Source: Halobacillus litoralis
Lineage (GTDB): Bacteria > Bacillota > Bacilli > Bacillales > Halobacillaceae
DNA length: 64,000 nt
Direction of reading: 5' to 3'
NCBI RefSeq assembly: GCF_009856355.1
Contig: NZ_WMEW01000001.1
Location: 496,001-560,000, forward strand
Each line of letters starts with the position of its first letter. The first letter of the stretch is position 1. The notes under the pieces were generated by a model that worked only from the letters and a program-made list of their open reading frames with translations, was not told the origin of the DNA and did not search any database. Position numbers and translations under genes: made by a program. Below are positions 45,193 to 53,547 of the stretch, one piece after another.

Positions 45193-46098
45193 ATGGAAAA
45201 CGATCAAAAACCCGGGATCATCTATACAGCCGGAGCCTATATTCTCTGGGGGATTCTTCCGATCTACTGGAAGTGGATACAGGATATTTCCGCTTTTGAA
45301 ATTCTTGCCCACCGTATCGTCTGGTCTTTTGTCTTCATGAGCTTGATTATTGTCGTTCTTCAAAAACAGCAGCCTTTTCTCAAAGAATGCCGAAGAATAT
45401 TAAAGAATAAGCGGCAGATGATCGGAATAACCCTGGCTTCTGTGACCATCAGTATCAACTGGGTCACCTACATACTTGCCGTCAATACCGACCACGTGGT
45501 CGAAGCCAGCCTCGGCTATTACATCAACCCACTGGTGAGCATTCTGCTGGGCATGATTTTTCTTCAGGAACGCTTTTCGAAAGCCCAATGGCTCGCTTTT
45601 GCTCTCGCTGGTACAGGTGTCCTTTATATGACACTAAAGTTCGGTTCCGTCCCCTGGCTTGCTCTGCTGCTTGCCTTCAGCTTCGGTACATACGGTCTCT
45701 TGAAGAAGCTGGTACCGTTGAACGCGATGTTCGGCCTGACCATTGAGACCTTGATCGTCACACCAGCCGCCCTGTTCTTCCTGGTTCAGCAGCAGAGCGG
45801 GCCGTGGGCTTCTGTGAATTGGGGATCGCTTACAACACTCCTTGTATTCGGCGCAGGAGTCGTGACGGCTGTCCCGCTGCTTTTATTTTCTGCGGGCGCC
45901 AAACGGATTCCCCTCTCCATGGTCGGATTCCTACAGTATTTTGCCCCAACGATTATGCTGGTCATCGGTGTGTTCCTTTATGATGAACCATTCACATCGG
46001 TGCATGCTGTCGCTTTTACATTCATCTGGTCAGGACTTGCGGTTTACACGATGGCTCGTATGAAACGCATGAAGAAATATGAGCCGAAAGTCAGATAA
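45193..46098 (+). CDS. rarD: RarD-type EamA permease
   Basis: A 301-residue, ten-helix drug/metabolite exporter. GIIYTAGAYILWGILPIYWK and FEILAHRIVWS at the start are characteristic of RarD; NWVTYILAVNTDHVVEASLGYYINPL follows. The substrate is not known. The ATG at 45193 lies behind GAGAGGAG; an extended -10 TGCTATAAT occurs at 45138-45146. It converges on the small membrane protein gene across a repeat-filled junction. Confidence 0.9.
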   Translation: MENDQKPGIIYTAGAYILWGILPIYWKWIQDISAFEILAHRIVWSFVFMSLIIVVLQKQQPFLKECRRILKNKRQMIGITLASVTISINWVTYILAVNTDHVVEASLGYYINPLVSILLGMIFLQERFSKAQWLAFALAGTGVLYMTLKFGSVPWLALLLAFSFGTYGLLKKLVPLNAMFGLTIETLIVTPAALFFLVQQQSGPWASVNWGSLTTLLVFGAGVVTAVPLLLFSAGAKRIPLSMVGFLQYFAPTIMLVIGVFLYDEPFTSVHAVAFTFIWSGLAVYTMARMKRMKKYEPKVR

Positions 46099-46100
46099 AA

Positions 46101-46127
46101 GGGCGTTCTCATATAGAGAACGCCTTT
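46101..46127. terminator. Left copy of duplicated terminator hairpin, junction 4
   Basis: GGCGTTCTC-ATATA-GAGAACGCC then TTT. An exact copy, including the loop, is at 46615-46641. Confidence 0.88.
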
Positions 46128-46142
46128 GACAGTAGAAAAAGC

Positions 46143-46238
46143 CTGAGATAACCAGTTAGAGTTGTCCATTTGTCGTGTGAAGGGTCACTTTCCGCTTATC
46201 GGTGTATGAATGCCGCGGGCATCACCACCGAACGCTCC
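46143..46238 (-). repeat. Element end and miniature repeat R1, junction 4
   Basis: 46143-46165 is the inverted match of the element end at 23789-23811. 46190-46238 is a short R1 in reverse orientation: both arms (CCGCTTATCGGTG and CATCACCACCGAACGC) remain, but the central hairpin is lost. Confidence 0.65.
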
Positions 46239-46428
46239 TCATGCCGACATTAGCATATATAGACGAGAGTTTGTGCCCTAAGCAGGATCGCAGATTCAAA
46301 AGAACGGCAGGGGCTGCGCTATGCCGCTTTCGTGGAAAAGAACAGACTCTGATAACGGCTGCCTGCCGGAATATGAAAAAGACTGCCCTCCATCCAGCAA
46401 GGGTGAGCGGGGTGAATAAGAGTCTTTG
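46239..46428. other. Variable middle of the junction-4 element
   Basis: No gene. It contains an inverted repeat AAAAGACT...AGTCTTT (about 46377-46428) and differs from the shorter middle segment (23669-23710) of the junction-2 element. Confidence 0.45.
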
Positions 46429-46614
46429 TCGATTTTAAAGAATCCCCAAGGAGCGGTCCCCCTTCCTCTCCTGCGGAAGAACGAGTGGGCCGAGATCACC
46501 GAGCGTGGTTTTCTGCGAGGAAGCTCGGGCGCTCGTCCGCGGAAAGGGAAGGGTCTTTCGCTCCTGGCGGTAAGAAAAAAAGCTTGTAAAGAAACAGGGG
46601 TTTCCCTACAAGCT
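46429..46614 (-). repeat. Dispersed structured repeat R2, copy B (inverted)
   Basis: Reverse complement of the repeat at 23477-23668, about nine-tenths identical by eye. In the terminal hairpin, copy A has AGAG/CTCT and copy B has AGGG/CCCT, a paired change that keeps the stem. Confidence 0.8.
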
Positions 46615-46641
46615 GGGGCGTTCTCATATAGAGAACGCCCC
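46615..46641. terminator. Right copy of duplicated terminator hairpin, junction 4
   Basis: GGGGCGTTCTC-ATATA-GAGAACGCCCC; identical core to 46102-46124. Confidence 0.85.
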
Positions 46642-46681
46642 AAGACCATCAGCATTTACTGCTGCCCGCATACTGTTATAT

Positions 46682-46731
46682 CGTCACGTCCTGCTTATCG
46701 GTGAGCGCCTGCCGCTGGCGTCACCACCGAC
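46682..46731 (-). repeat. Second miniature repeat R1 near junction 4
   Basis: Reverse-strand R1 arms GGTGGTGACGCC and CACCGATAAGC, followed by ACGTGACG, close to the end of the 37.3-kb partial copy. It lies outside the duplicated hairpins. Confidence 0.6.
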
Positions 46732-46734
46732 TAC

Positions 46735-46774
46735 AAAAAAGGGAACCCTCAAAATTCATGAAAGTTCCTTTTAC
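46735..46774 (-). terminator. Probable terminator after the small membrane protein gene
   Basis: AAAAGGGAAC and GTTCCTTTT arms; minus strand ends CCCTTTTTTG. Confidence 0.6.
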
Positions 46775-46832
46775 ATATTTGATAAATTCAGCTAAAGCAC
46801 CGAATAATGGAAGACCTGAATTCGTAATGCCT

Positions 46833-47045
46833 TCAACTTCTATTTTCTGAACGTTTCTTAGTAAAGAAATTTGATGAGAGCAGCATCAATAATCCTATGA
46901 CCATCAAAGGGATTGAGGCAGCTTCCAATAAATATGGCGTATCATCAAGGCCGACAATCTCACTGAACGCAAATCCAGCGGCAAAAATCCATAATCCTAA
47001 GTAAACAAGCCATTTTCCTGGTGTCGTTTTACTCTTTGCAAACAT
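46833..47045 (-). CDS. Small two-helix membrane protein
   Basis: A 70-residue protein with two hydrophobic segments (WLVYLGLWIFAAGFAF and ASIPLMVIGLLMLLSS) joined by an acidic hairpin (EIVGLDDTPYLLE) and a basic C-terminus. ATG 47045 follows GAAAGGGGAAGG. I do not recognise a family. It lies in a 1.2-kb stretch between rarD and the renalase-like gene that also contains R1 and R2 repeats and three related hairpins. Confidence 0.65.
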   Translation of the reverse strand: MFAKSKTTPGKWLVYLGLWIFAAGFAFSEIVGLDDTPYLLEAASIPLMVIGLLMLLSSNFFTKKRSENRS

Positions 47046-47210
47046 CCACCTTCCCCTTTCTAATCTGCCGCTTTTTGAAGATCTACTCCTCAAAGTTTAT
47101 GAGTCCTGCACTGAAAAGGAGTCCGCCTTCCATTCCATCCAATCTACACCTTGTGGGAATTATATCCATACAATCAAATATCAGCACGTGACAAAGCCAT
47201 GAACTAAAAA

Positions 47211-47245
47211 AAGAAGACGTTCTATTTACGAGAACGCCTCTCTTT
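47211..47245 (-). terminator. Third related hairpin; terminator of the renalase-like gene
   Basis: AG..GACGTTCT and AGAACGCCTCT arms. The CGTTCT/AGAACG core matches the duplicated hairpins at 46101 and 46615. T-tract in plus orientation, A-run on the left. Confidence 0.7.
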
Positions 47246-47298
47246 TTATGCTGCAAATTCATAGAATAAGCGGACCACTTTCCCTTTATGCTCTGTTT

Positions 47299-48264
47299 CT
47301 ACCAGCGCAGATGGGCTGCGGCATCTTTTCCAGATAGATAAGCACTTTCGAAACGAGTACGTCCTGCTTCATCATTCGGCCGGAGAAATGCGTCTCCTCC
47401 AACGATGAGTCTCCCGTCTCCACTCACATCAAGACAGGATTCCTTCATAACCTTCTTCGCCTGGGCGTACCGCCAGCGCTTCAGCTGCTCCGACTCAAGG
47501 TCGTCCCATGGAAGATAGGCCTCTGCCTTTTCCTTCACCAGGGACATCACATAATCTTCCCCGTAGTACTTTCTTGACCAGTCTCCTGTCATATAGACAC
47601 TGACGATCACATCTTCGGAGATGCCTTTTTTGCTGTGATCGACGATACGCTCCACACCTTCCGGAAGTTCTTGATCCAGATGGCCGTGGCCGGGAAGTTC
47701 CGTCGGTTTGTTAAATTCAAACAAACCAACATATGTCGGTTCAAATAAAATTCCTTTCAACTGTTTTTTCACAGGTTCAGGCATGCTCACCGTACTATTT
47801 CTGAAAAGTTCCAGTACCTGCGGAGCAGGCATCGTCAAATACAAGCTGTCCGTCTGCCATTCGGAACCATCCGCCCCGTACACCCGGTACCCTCCATCGT
47901 TTTCCAGCAGCTTTTCAATTCTTGTTTCCAGTAATGTCGGAATACCATCGGCAAGCTGCTTGGCAAGACCGTTCATTCCGTCTACAGCCGTATACCGCGG
48001 ATGATCATCCCCGAACCATTCCCTTACCCATCCTGCATCCAGCCATTCCTGGACTTCTTCAGCCAGTTCTTCTGAGCGGACCGTGAAAAACTGCGCCCCA
48101 TGGTCGGCTCTGCCGCCGGCAATCCGGCGTGTCGCCAGGCGTCCACCGACACTTTTTCCTTTATCAACAAGCAGGATATTCGACCTCCCCTGCTTCATCA
48201 GACGGCGGGCAGCTGTTATTCCTGCAAGACCCGCACCGATAATGGTCACTTCATAATGTTCCAT
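47299..48264 (-). CDS. Renalase-like FAD-dependent oxidoreductase
   Basis: A 321-residue flavoprotein. It starts with VTIIGAGLAGITAARRLM and shows GKSVGGRLATRRIAGGRADHGAQFFTVRS, the pattern of renalase/amine-oxidase-like proteins, with the closing FAD motif in LIVGGDAFLRPNDEAGRTRFESAYLSG. Bacterial renalases oxidise isomeric dihydro-NAD(P) forms; that activity is a reasonable but unproven guess. Start ATG follows GGAGAGGG. Confidence 0.82.
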   Translation of the reverse strand: MEHYEVTIIGAGLAGITAARRLMKQGRSNILLVDKGKSVGGRLATRRIAGGRADHGAQFFTVRSEELAEEVQEWLDAGWVREWFGDDHPRYTAVDGMNGLAKQLADGIPTLLETRIEKLLENDGGYRVYGADGSEWQTDSLYLTMPAPQVLELFRNSTVSMPEPVKKQLKGILFEPTYVGLFEFNKPTELPGHGHLDQELPEGVERIVDHSKKGISEDVIVSVYMTGDWSRKYYGEDYVMSLVKEKAEAYLPWDDLESEQLKRWRYAQAKKVMKESCLDVSGDGRLIVGGDAFLRPNDEAGRTRFESAYLSGKDAAAHLRW

Positions 48265-48322
48265 CCTTTACCCTCTCCTTATCTTGTGCTTCCTAACTTA
48301 TAAAAAAGCACATGCATCCGTA

Positions 48323-48778
48323 CTATATCCTTTCGACTTCCAGGACCTCATCAAGTATGGGATAGACCGCCTCGACCCCTTCTTCTGCCACCAGGCAGGC
48401 GACGCCAAGCGGCGTTTCCCAGAAGGTTTCAGGAACGGCCGGATTCTTTAAACCAGCCGGCTGATACAAAGAACGGTAGATCCGATCCAGATGTCCCCTC
48501 GTTTCCTCTGCTTCTTTCGGTTTCTCCCCCCGGGCGACTAAAAAGACCCAGCGCATCGATTGAAACAAATTATCTCCCGGCATAAATGTGTATTCTTTAA
48601 AAAACTTCAATTGTTTCTCAGCTTTTTCTGTCAGACCTGTCTCTACGTCAAGATCGTCCAGATGGCCATGCAGATGGCGGTACACCATTTGAAAGATCCT
48701 TCTTTTTTCGTCCTGCATCACTTTATCCGTGTAAATTTCCTGCAGCTTATCGAAAGCCGATGCTTTTGACCATTCCAT
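48323..48778 (-). CDS. Protein of unknown function, 151 residues
   Basis: A soluble, charged, mainly helical protein with no motif I recognise. Notable parts are WSKASAFDKLQEIYTDKVM at the start, a tryptophan-rich middle (QSMRWVFLVARGEKP) and an acidic C-terminus. ATG 48778 follows AGAGGTGATGAG. It is 42 bp upstream-adjacent to the following FAD monooxygenase-like gene and probably co-transcribed with it and the renalase-like gene, all on the minus strand. Confidence 0.65.
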   Translation of the reverse strand: MEWSKASAFDKLQEIYTDKVMQDEKRRIFQMVYRHLHGHLDDLDVETGLTEKAEKQLKFFKEYTFMPGDNLFQSMRWVFLVARGEKPKEAEETRGHLDRIYRSLYQPAGLKNPAVPETFWETPLGVACLVAEEGVEAVYPILDEVLEVERI

Positions 48779-48819
48779 CTTCTCATCACCTCTCTGTACC
48801 ATTTCGCCCTTAAAGGAAG

Positions 48820-50037
48820 TTAATCCTTCCTAAAACCGAAGGAGGAGGCTTCCCATTCCACCGATTGATAGAAAAGAGGAAAGTCTTTGGTGTCTTCCTT
48901 TAAATGCCTGCCCAGGTGAGGCATGAGCTTATTCCAGGCCATGGGATTGGCAGCAATGGTTTGAAACAATGCCATTTCATTGCTGGTCCATTTCCGGAGT
49001 GAATGAATGTAATCCAAGGTCAGCTGAAACCCAGGCAGCAGCTGCTCATCTCTTTGCTTTTGAAAACGATCCAGGGCCGTTTTCCAATCGACTCCCTCAT
49101 CCATCTGCTGAAAGGCATCAGCCAGCAGAAAAGACTGCAGAAACGCATCATTGATGCCAAGTCCCGTACTGGGGTCTTTGCTGTGACCGGCATCTCCAAG
49201 AAGAACCCATCCCTCTCCATAAGCATTCCTGAAAAAGTTCGGCATTCCGGGGGTTCCGATGATCTTCCCCTGCAGAGAAGCCTGCTTTAATCGCTGTTTC
49301 ATGCCATAAAATTGATTAAACGTTTGTTCAAACGTGTCTTTCGGTGCTTTCATCATGGACGCAAACTCTTCGGGATGGATTTCAATCCCCAGACAGTCCC
49401 GGTTTTTCTCCATCGGAAAGACAAAGCCGATCCGCCCCTCATGCAGAAAGATTTCCGTTACAGGTTCGCGCAGCGGCTCCACGCCTGTGTAATAGCCGTA
49501 CAGGACAGGCCGGAGCGGTTTTGTTTCTCTATATTTCTGCGCTCCTGCCCAGGCAGCGATGTTCGAATTTTTCCCATCCGCTCCAGCCACCCATTCGGAA
49601 TAAGCCGTACACGCCCGGCCTTCCGTCTCAAGGTGAAGACCAATGACGCGTCCTCCCTCCTTCATGAGTCCTCTCGCTGATGTCCGGGGCATAAACGTAA
49701 CCGTATCCAGGGCTTCGGCCTGCTCAATGAGCATGGCGTCCAGCACATCCCGTTTCGGAATGATCGTATAAGCGGGCCTCGGACCTTCCATAAAGCTTTG
49801 ACCGATATACGTCCGCATCCGGGTGACTTTTCTCAAACCGGTCTCTTCCAATGGTTGAAGAATACCCAGCTCCTCCAAGAAGCGTGTGTGCGACATAAAG
49901 TGAGTGGACAGTGTGTCACTCGGAAAATCGGCTTTATCAACGAGAAGCACGCGCTTCCCCATCCTTCCCAGCAAAACAGCCAGACTCGCTCCAGCTGCTC
50001 TGGCCCCTGTGATGATGATGTCGTATGTGTGATTCAT
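48820..50037 (-). CDS. FAD-dependent monooxygenase-like protein
   Basis: About 405 residues, class A flavoprotein monooxygenase / geranylgeranyl reductase group. DIIITGARAAGASLAVLLGRMGKRVLLVDK is the FAD fold, AGADGKNSNIA the DG motif, and WVLLGDAGHSKDPSTGLGINDAFL the GD motif with the active-site loop. An aromatic or isoprenoid substrate is likely, but none can be named. ATG 50037 follows GGAAGGAG. Confidence 0.82.
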   Translation of the reverse strand: MNHTYDIIITGARAAGASLAVLLGRMGKRVLLVDKADFPSDTLSTHFMSHTRFLEELGILQPLEETGLRKVTRMRTYIGQSFMEGPRPAYTIIPKRDVLDAMLIEQAEALDTVTFMPRTSARGLMKEGGRVIGLHLETEGRACTAYSEWVAGADGKNSNIAAWAGAQKYRETKPLRPVLYGYYTGVEPLREPVTEIFLHEGRIGFVFPMEKNRDCLGIEIHPEEFASMMKAPKDTFEQTFNQFYGMKQRLKQASLQGKIIGTPGMPNFFRNAYGEGWVLLGDAGHSKDPSTGLGINDAFLQSFLLADAFQQMDEGVDWKTALDRFQKQRDEQLLPGFQLTLDYIHSLRKWTSNEMALFQTIAANPMAWNKLMPHLGRHLKEDTKDFPLFYQSVEWEASSFGFRKD

Positions 50038-50132
50038 TCTGCTCCTTCCTTTCTCTCTCAACCTGTGTCTCATCATAATCGGTTTTCCTAAAAAAAACTA
50101 CAGCACCGGATGGATGGTTGAAGGAAGGCATA

Positions 50133-50158
50133 AAAAAATCCCCTGGACGGGGATTTTC
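50133..50158 (-). terminator. Terminator after the DUF2188 gene
   Basis: AAAATCCCC and GGGGATTTT arms; minus strand ends TTTTTTTATG. Confidence 0.8.
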
Positions 50159-50356
50159 TTAAAAGGTACGTTCTTCTTCAACTTCGTGATTCTGATCCAG
50201 AATGTACAAGCGGCTCGGTTTATTCTGCTGGGCGATTTCTTCTGCCTTTTCTACAGCTGTGTCACGCTCGTCGTACATATCTGTCGGAGCCACATCCTCA
50301 ATTTTTACAAACCAACCGGTTACATCTTTATTAGGTACTACACTATATTCCTTCAT
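50159..50356 (-). CDS. DUF2188 small protein
   Basis: A 65-residue protein with the DUF2188 pattern: YSVVPNKDVTGWFVKIED, then a helix of alternating charge (DTAVEKAEEIAQQN) and a final strand. Its function is unknown; the fold resembles double-stranded-RNA-binding-like small domains. Start ATG follows GAAGGAGATG. It is divergent from the SAM riboswitch-metYX unit. Confidence 0.8.
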   Translation of the reverse strand: MKEYSVVPNKDVTGWFVKIEDVAPTDMYDERDTAVEKAEEIAQQNKPSRLYILDQNHEVEEERTF

Positions 50357-50437
50357 GAAAACATCTCCTTCATCATAGACTTAGTTATCCATTCCCGCAC
50401 GTTTCCAGATTTAAACGCCCGGCTTACAAGCTGGGAA

Positions 50438-50466
50438 TTGACAAGAGAGCAGGACCCCTTTATAAT
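50438..50466 (+). promoter_or_regulatory. Consensus sigma-A promoter of the metYX operon
   Basis: TTGACA, 17-bp spacer and TATAAT, a perfect match, about 35 bp before the SAM aptamer. Confidence 0.92.
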
Positions 50467-50499
50467 TTCAAACAAGTCAGATAAATTAAATATTGAAAA

Positions 50500-50611
50500 C
50501 TCTTATCGAGAGCGGCAGAGGGACTAGGCCCTGAGACGCCCGGCAACCTTCAAGAAAAACTTGAAAAGGTGCTACATCCTACAGATCAGATGATCTGAAA
50601 GATAAGGGGAG
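50500..50611 (+). ncRNA. SAM-I (S-box) riboswitch
   Basis: Conserved S-box blocks in order: CTCTTATCGAGAG.GG, GAGGGA, GGCCC, GAGACGCCCGGCAACC, AAGGTGCTACATCC, and GAAAGATAAGGGGA closing the first helix. It binds S-adenosylmethionine and, with the terminator at 50624, stops metYX transcription when methionine is plentiful. Confidence 0.97.
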
Positions 50612-50623
50612 GTAAACATACAT

Positions 50624-50661
50624 AAAAAACCCTCTTCTTACTTACAGAAGGGGGTTTTTCT
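50624..50661 (+). terminator. S-box controlled terminator
   Basis: AAAACCC-CTTCT and AGAAG-GGGTTTTT, immediately after the aptamer and 57 bp before metY. Confidence 0.9.
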
Positions 50662-50718
50662 TATTCCCTCTACTCCAAGTATCGGGATGTCCCAGCAATT
50701 CTAAGGAGGAATTATTAA

Positions 50719-52419
50719 ATGACCAACTCAAATCATGTGTACAGAGACGAAACGCAGCTGCTTCACGGAGGACAGGAAGCCGATCCAGCGACGGGTTCAC
50801 GTGCGGTTCCCATCTACCAGACGACCTCGTATGTATTTAATGATACGGACCATGCCCAGAATCTTTTTGCACTTGCCGAACCGGGCAATATTTATTCAAG
50901 AATTACAAACCCGACCGTCGATGTATTTGAACAGCGTGTAGCACTCCTTGAAGACGGGGCGGCAGCTGTAGCCACTGCTTCCGGGATGGCGGCCATCACA
51001 ATGGCGGTTCTAAACGTTGCCGGATCCGGTGATACCATCATCACTTCATCCAACCTGTATGGAGGCACGTATAACTTATTCGTCCACACCCTTCCCCGCT
51101 ATGGCGTCCATGTCATTTTTGTAGATGGGAACGATCCTAATGCCTTCGAGGAAGCCATTACACCTGAAACGAAAGCCATTTTCGCTGAAACCATCGGCAA
51201 CCCGAGTCTGAATGTGCTGGATTTTGAAGCGGTGGCAGATATCGCCCACGCCCACCACATCCCGTTGATCGTCGACAACACCTTTGCTACACCTTATGTA
51301 TGCAAACCGATTTCATGGGGAGCCGATATCGTCGTCCATTCCGCAACGAAGTGGATCGGCGGCCATGGAACAGCTATCGGGGGCATCGTTGTAGACAGCG
51401 GACGTTTTGACTGGAATCACGAAAAATTCCCAGGCTTTACGGAGCCTGATGAAAGTTATAACGGCATCCGTTTCGGTCTGGACGCAGGGCCTGCGGCATA
51501 TGCCATTAAGCTGCGTGTCCAGCTGTTGAGGGACATTGGTGCGTGCCTGAGCCCGCAGAACGCCTTTCTGCTGCTGCAAGGGCTGGAAACACTCCACCTA
51601 AGGATTCAAAAGCATGCCGACCAGGCTCAGGAAATTGCCGAATACCTGCAGCGTCATGAAGGCGTGGAATGGGTCAATTATCCGGGTCTTCCTGACCACC
51701 CCACCCATGACCTGGCTGAGAAGTACTTGAAAGGCGGGGCCGGTTCCATGGTTGTTTTCGGGATCAAAGGCGGACGCGAGGCCGGTCGTAAATTGATTGA
51801 CCATTCCACCCTCTGGTCTCATGTAGCCAATGTCGGAGATGCAAAATCATTAATTATCCATCCGGCCTCCACCACTCACCAGCAGTTGAATGATGAAAAC
51901 TTGAAAAAGTCAGGGGTAACCGAAGAACTTGTCCGCCTTTCGGTCGGTCTGGAATCGACAGCGGATCTTATCAGCGACTTGGATCAAGCCATTGAAAAAG
52001 CGAATGGGTACAGCCTGCCTTATCAGGAACAGTCACATCCGGCTGAGGAAATCCTCCGTTCCTCTCTTGATCGGTCCAATGGAGAGCTCCGCAAAAAAAC
52101 GATCGGCATCGTCCCTGAACAACAGGGAGGACTTCAGGAGGAAGCGGTCAAGCTGGAACGATTCGGCTTTGATGTGAAGACATTCTCGAGTATAGAAGAA
52201 GTCCTCGAGCAGAATAATACGGCTTTCGATGTACTGTACTTTGAAAGCCTCACGGAAAATCAAGCAAATTCAGTCCAGTCAGCCAGACCGGCGATCATCT
52301 GGTCCCGGGCCGCCTCTTCGTTGGAAAGTGAACGAATCCTATCCGGAGTCAGCCTTCACGAGGCTGTCGTGTCCATCCGTTCCGGACATAGTTTATCCCA
52401 AACGCTCATCACTGTATAA
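50719..52419 (+). CDS. metY: O-acetylhomoserine sulfhydrylase MetY with an extra C-terminal domain
   Basis: A 566-residue protein. Residues 1 to about 430 are a complete PLP sulfhydrylase: [27 protein letters not shown], the PLP lysine in [17 protein letters not shown] and [10 protein letters not shown]. It makes homocysteine from O-acetylhomoserine and sulfide. About 135 additional residues follow, beginning [14 protein letters not shown], with alternating strand and helix patterns that suggest a Rossmann or CoA-binding-like fold. ATG lies behind AAGGAGG. It is first of metY-metX and under S-box control. Confidence 0.93.
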   Translation: MTNSNHVYRDETQLLHGGQEADPATGSRAVPIYQTTSYVFNDTDHAQNLFALAEPGNIYSRITNPTVDVFEQRVALLEDGAAAVATASGMAAITMAVLNVAGSGDTIITSSNLYGGTYNLFVHTLPRYGVHVIFVDGNDPNAFEEAITPETKAIFAETIGNPSLNVLDFEAVADIAHAHHIPLIVDNTFATPYVCKPISWGADIVVHSATKWIGGHGTAIGGIVVDSGRFDWNHEKFPGFTEPDESYNGIRFGLDAGPAAYAIKLRVQLLRDIGACLSPQNAFLLLQGLETLHLRIQKHADQAQEIAEYLQRHEGVEWVNYPGLPDHPTHDLAEKYLKGGAGSMVVFGIKGGREAGRKLIDHSTLWSHVANVGDAKSLIIHPASTTHQQLNDENLKKSGVTEELVRLSVGLESTADLISDLDQAIEKANGYSLPYQEQSHPAEEILRSSLDRSNGELRKKTIGIVPEQQGGLQEEAVKLERFGFDVKTFSSIEEVLEQNNTAFDVLYFESLTENQANSVQSARPAIIWSRAASSLESERILSGVSLHEAVVSIRSGHSLSQTLITV

Positions 52420-52442
52420 TGGCCAGAAAGGAGAATGAAAGC

Positions 52443-53507
52443 ATGTCTTTAAAAAACCCCGCCAGCCAGACAGACGCTTTGGAAACCATTGAGCTCGGGC
52501 CTTTCCATTTCGAATCCGGCGGCCGGCTCGAATCGGTAGAACTGGCTTATGAACGCAGCGGTCCTGTCCACGCTCCCGTGATCGTCGTCTGCCACGCTTT
52601 AACAGGAAACCAGGAAGCTGTGGGTACAGAAGAGCAGCCCGGCTGGTGGGCTGGATTAATCGGAGAAGGCTGTCCAATCGACACCTCTTTGTTTCAAGTG
52701 ATTACGTTTAATGTATTGGGAGGCTGCCACGGATCGACCGGTCCTGCCAGCCTGAACCCTGATACAGGTGAACCCTTCCGTCAAAAGTTCCCTAAAGTGA
52801 CCATCCGTGATATGGTCCGTGCCCAGTATGAAGCATTGAAAAAGATGGGCATCCATCAGGTTAAGGCTGTTGCCGGCGGGTCCCTGGGAGGCATGCAGAC
52901 GTATGAATGGGGGCTCCTCTATCCTGATTTCATGGAGAAATTGTTGATTATGGCTGCCACCCCCTACTTGAGTGATTACGGCATCGCCTTCAATCACATT
53001 GGTGCAAAAGCCATCAAAAACGACCCTCTTTTTCAAGACGGGGAATACGCGACCAACGAGTCCCTTCAAGGATTTGAAATTGCGCGGATGACAGGTATGG
53101 TCACTTATCGAAGCCCCACCCTCTTCGAGAAAAGGTTTGACCGCTCCAACGGCGGGGATACCTATGAAATTCAGTCCTATCTGGATTATCAGGGAGATAA
53201 AATCAAAGAAAGATTTGATGCGAACAGCTACCTCTACCTCCTCGATGCTATGAACAACCATGACATCGGGAGAAACCGCGGAGGATGGAAAGCAGCCGCC
53301 GCTCAATACAAAGCAGACATGGTTACGTTCAGTTTTGAACACGACCTGCTTTATCCGGAAGAGCTGATCTCTGCCTTTGCATCAGCCGCACCGAAGGCCG
53401 TCCACAGGCATATTCCCACGGATTACGGTCATGATGGTTTTCTCGTTGAATTCGATCGATGGGGACCATTCATCAAAGAGGAACTGAACGGAGACGAAAC
53501 ACAATGA
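52443..53507 (+). CDS. metX: Homoserine O-acetyltransferase
   Basis: About 354 residues, alpha/beta-hydrolase fold. CHALTGNQEAVG (oxyanion region), the nucleophile Ser in AGGSLGGMQTYEW, DLLYPEE (Asp) and GHDGFL (His) form the expected triad. It activates homoserine with acetyl-CoA to supply MetY; true acetyl versus succinyl use cannot be decided by eye. ATG 52443 follows GAAAGGAG. It directly follows metY and ends at a strong shared terminator. Confidence 0.93.
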   Translation: MSLKNPASQTDALETIELGPFHFESGGRLESVELAYERSGPVHAPVIVVCHALTGNQEAVGTEEQPGWWAGLIGEGCPIDTSLFQVITFNVLGGCHGSTGPASLNPDTGEPFRQKFPKVTIRDMVRAQYEALKKMGIHQVKAVAGGSLGGMQTYEWGLLYPDFMEKLLIMAATPYLSDYGIAFNHIGAKAIKNDPLFQDGEYATNESLQGFEIARMTGMVTYRSPTLFEKRFDRSNGGDTYEIQSYLDYQGDKIKERFDANSYLYLLDAMNNHDIGRNRGGWKAAAAQYKADMVTFSFEHDLLYPEELISAFASAAPKAVHRHIPTDYGHDGFLVEFDRWGPFIKEELNGDETQ

Positions 53508-53546
53508 AAAACGGGTAGACAAACACGATGTTTGTCTACCCGTTTT
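53507..53546. terminator. Shared bidirectional terminator, metX and deacetylase gene
   Basis: AAAACGGGTAGACAAAC and GTTTGTCTACCCGTTTT; single hairpin at this convergent junction, without any repeat insertion. Confidence 0.92.
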
Positions 53547-53547
53547 A

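Noticed and set aside
10836..46731. Repeated hairpins as a CRISPR array
   Set aside because: Copies are dispersed over 36 kb, of unequal length and inverted, with no regular spacers or cas genes.
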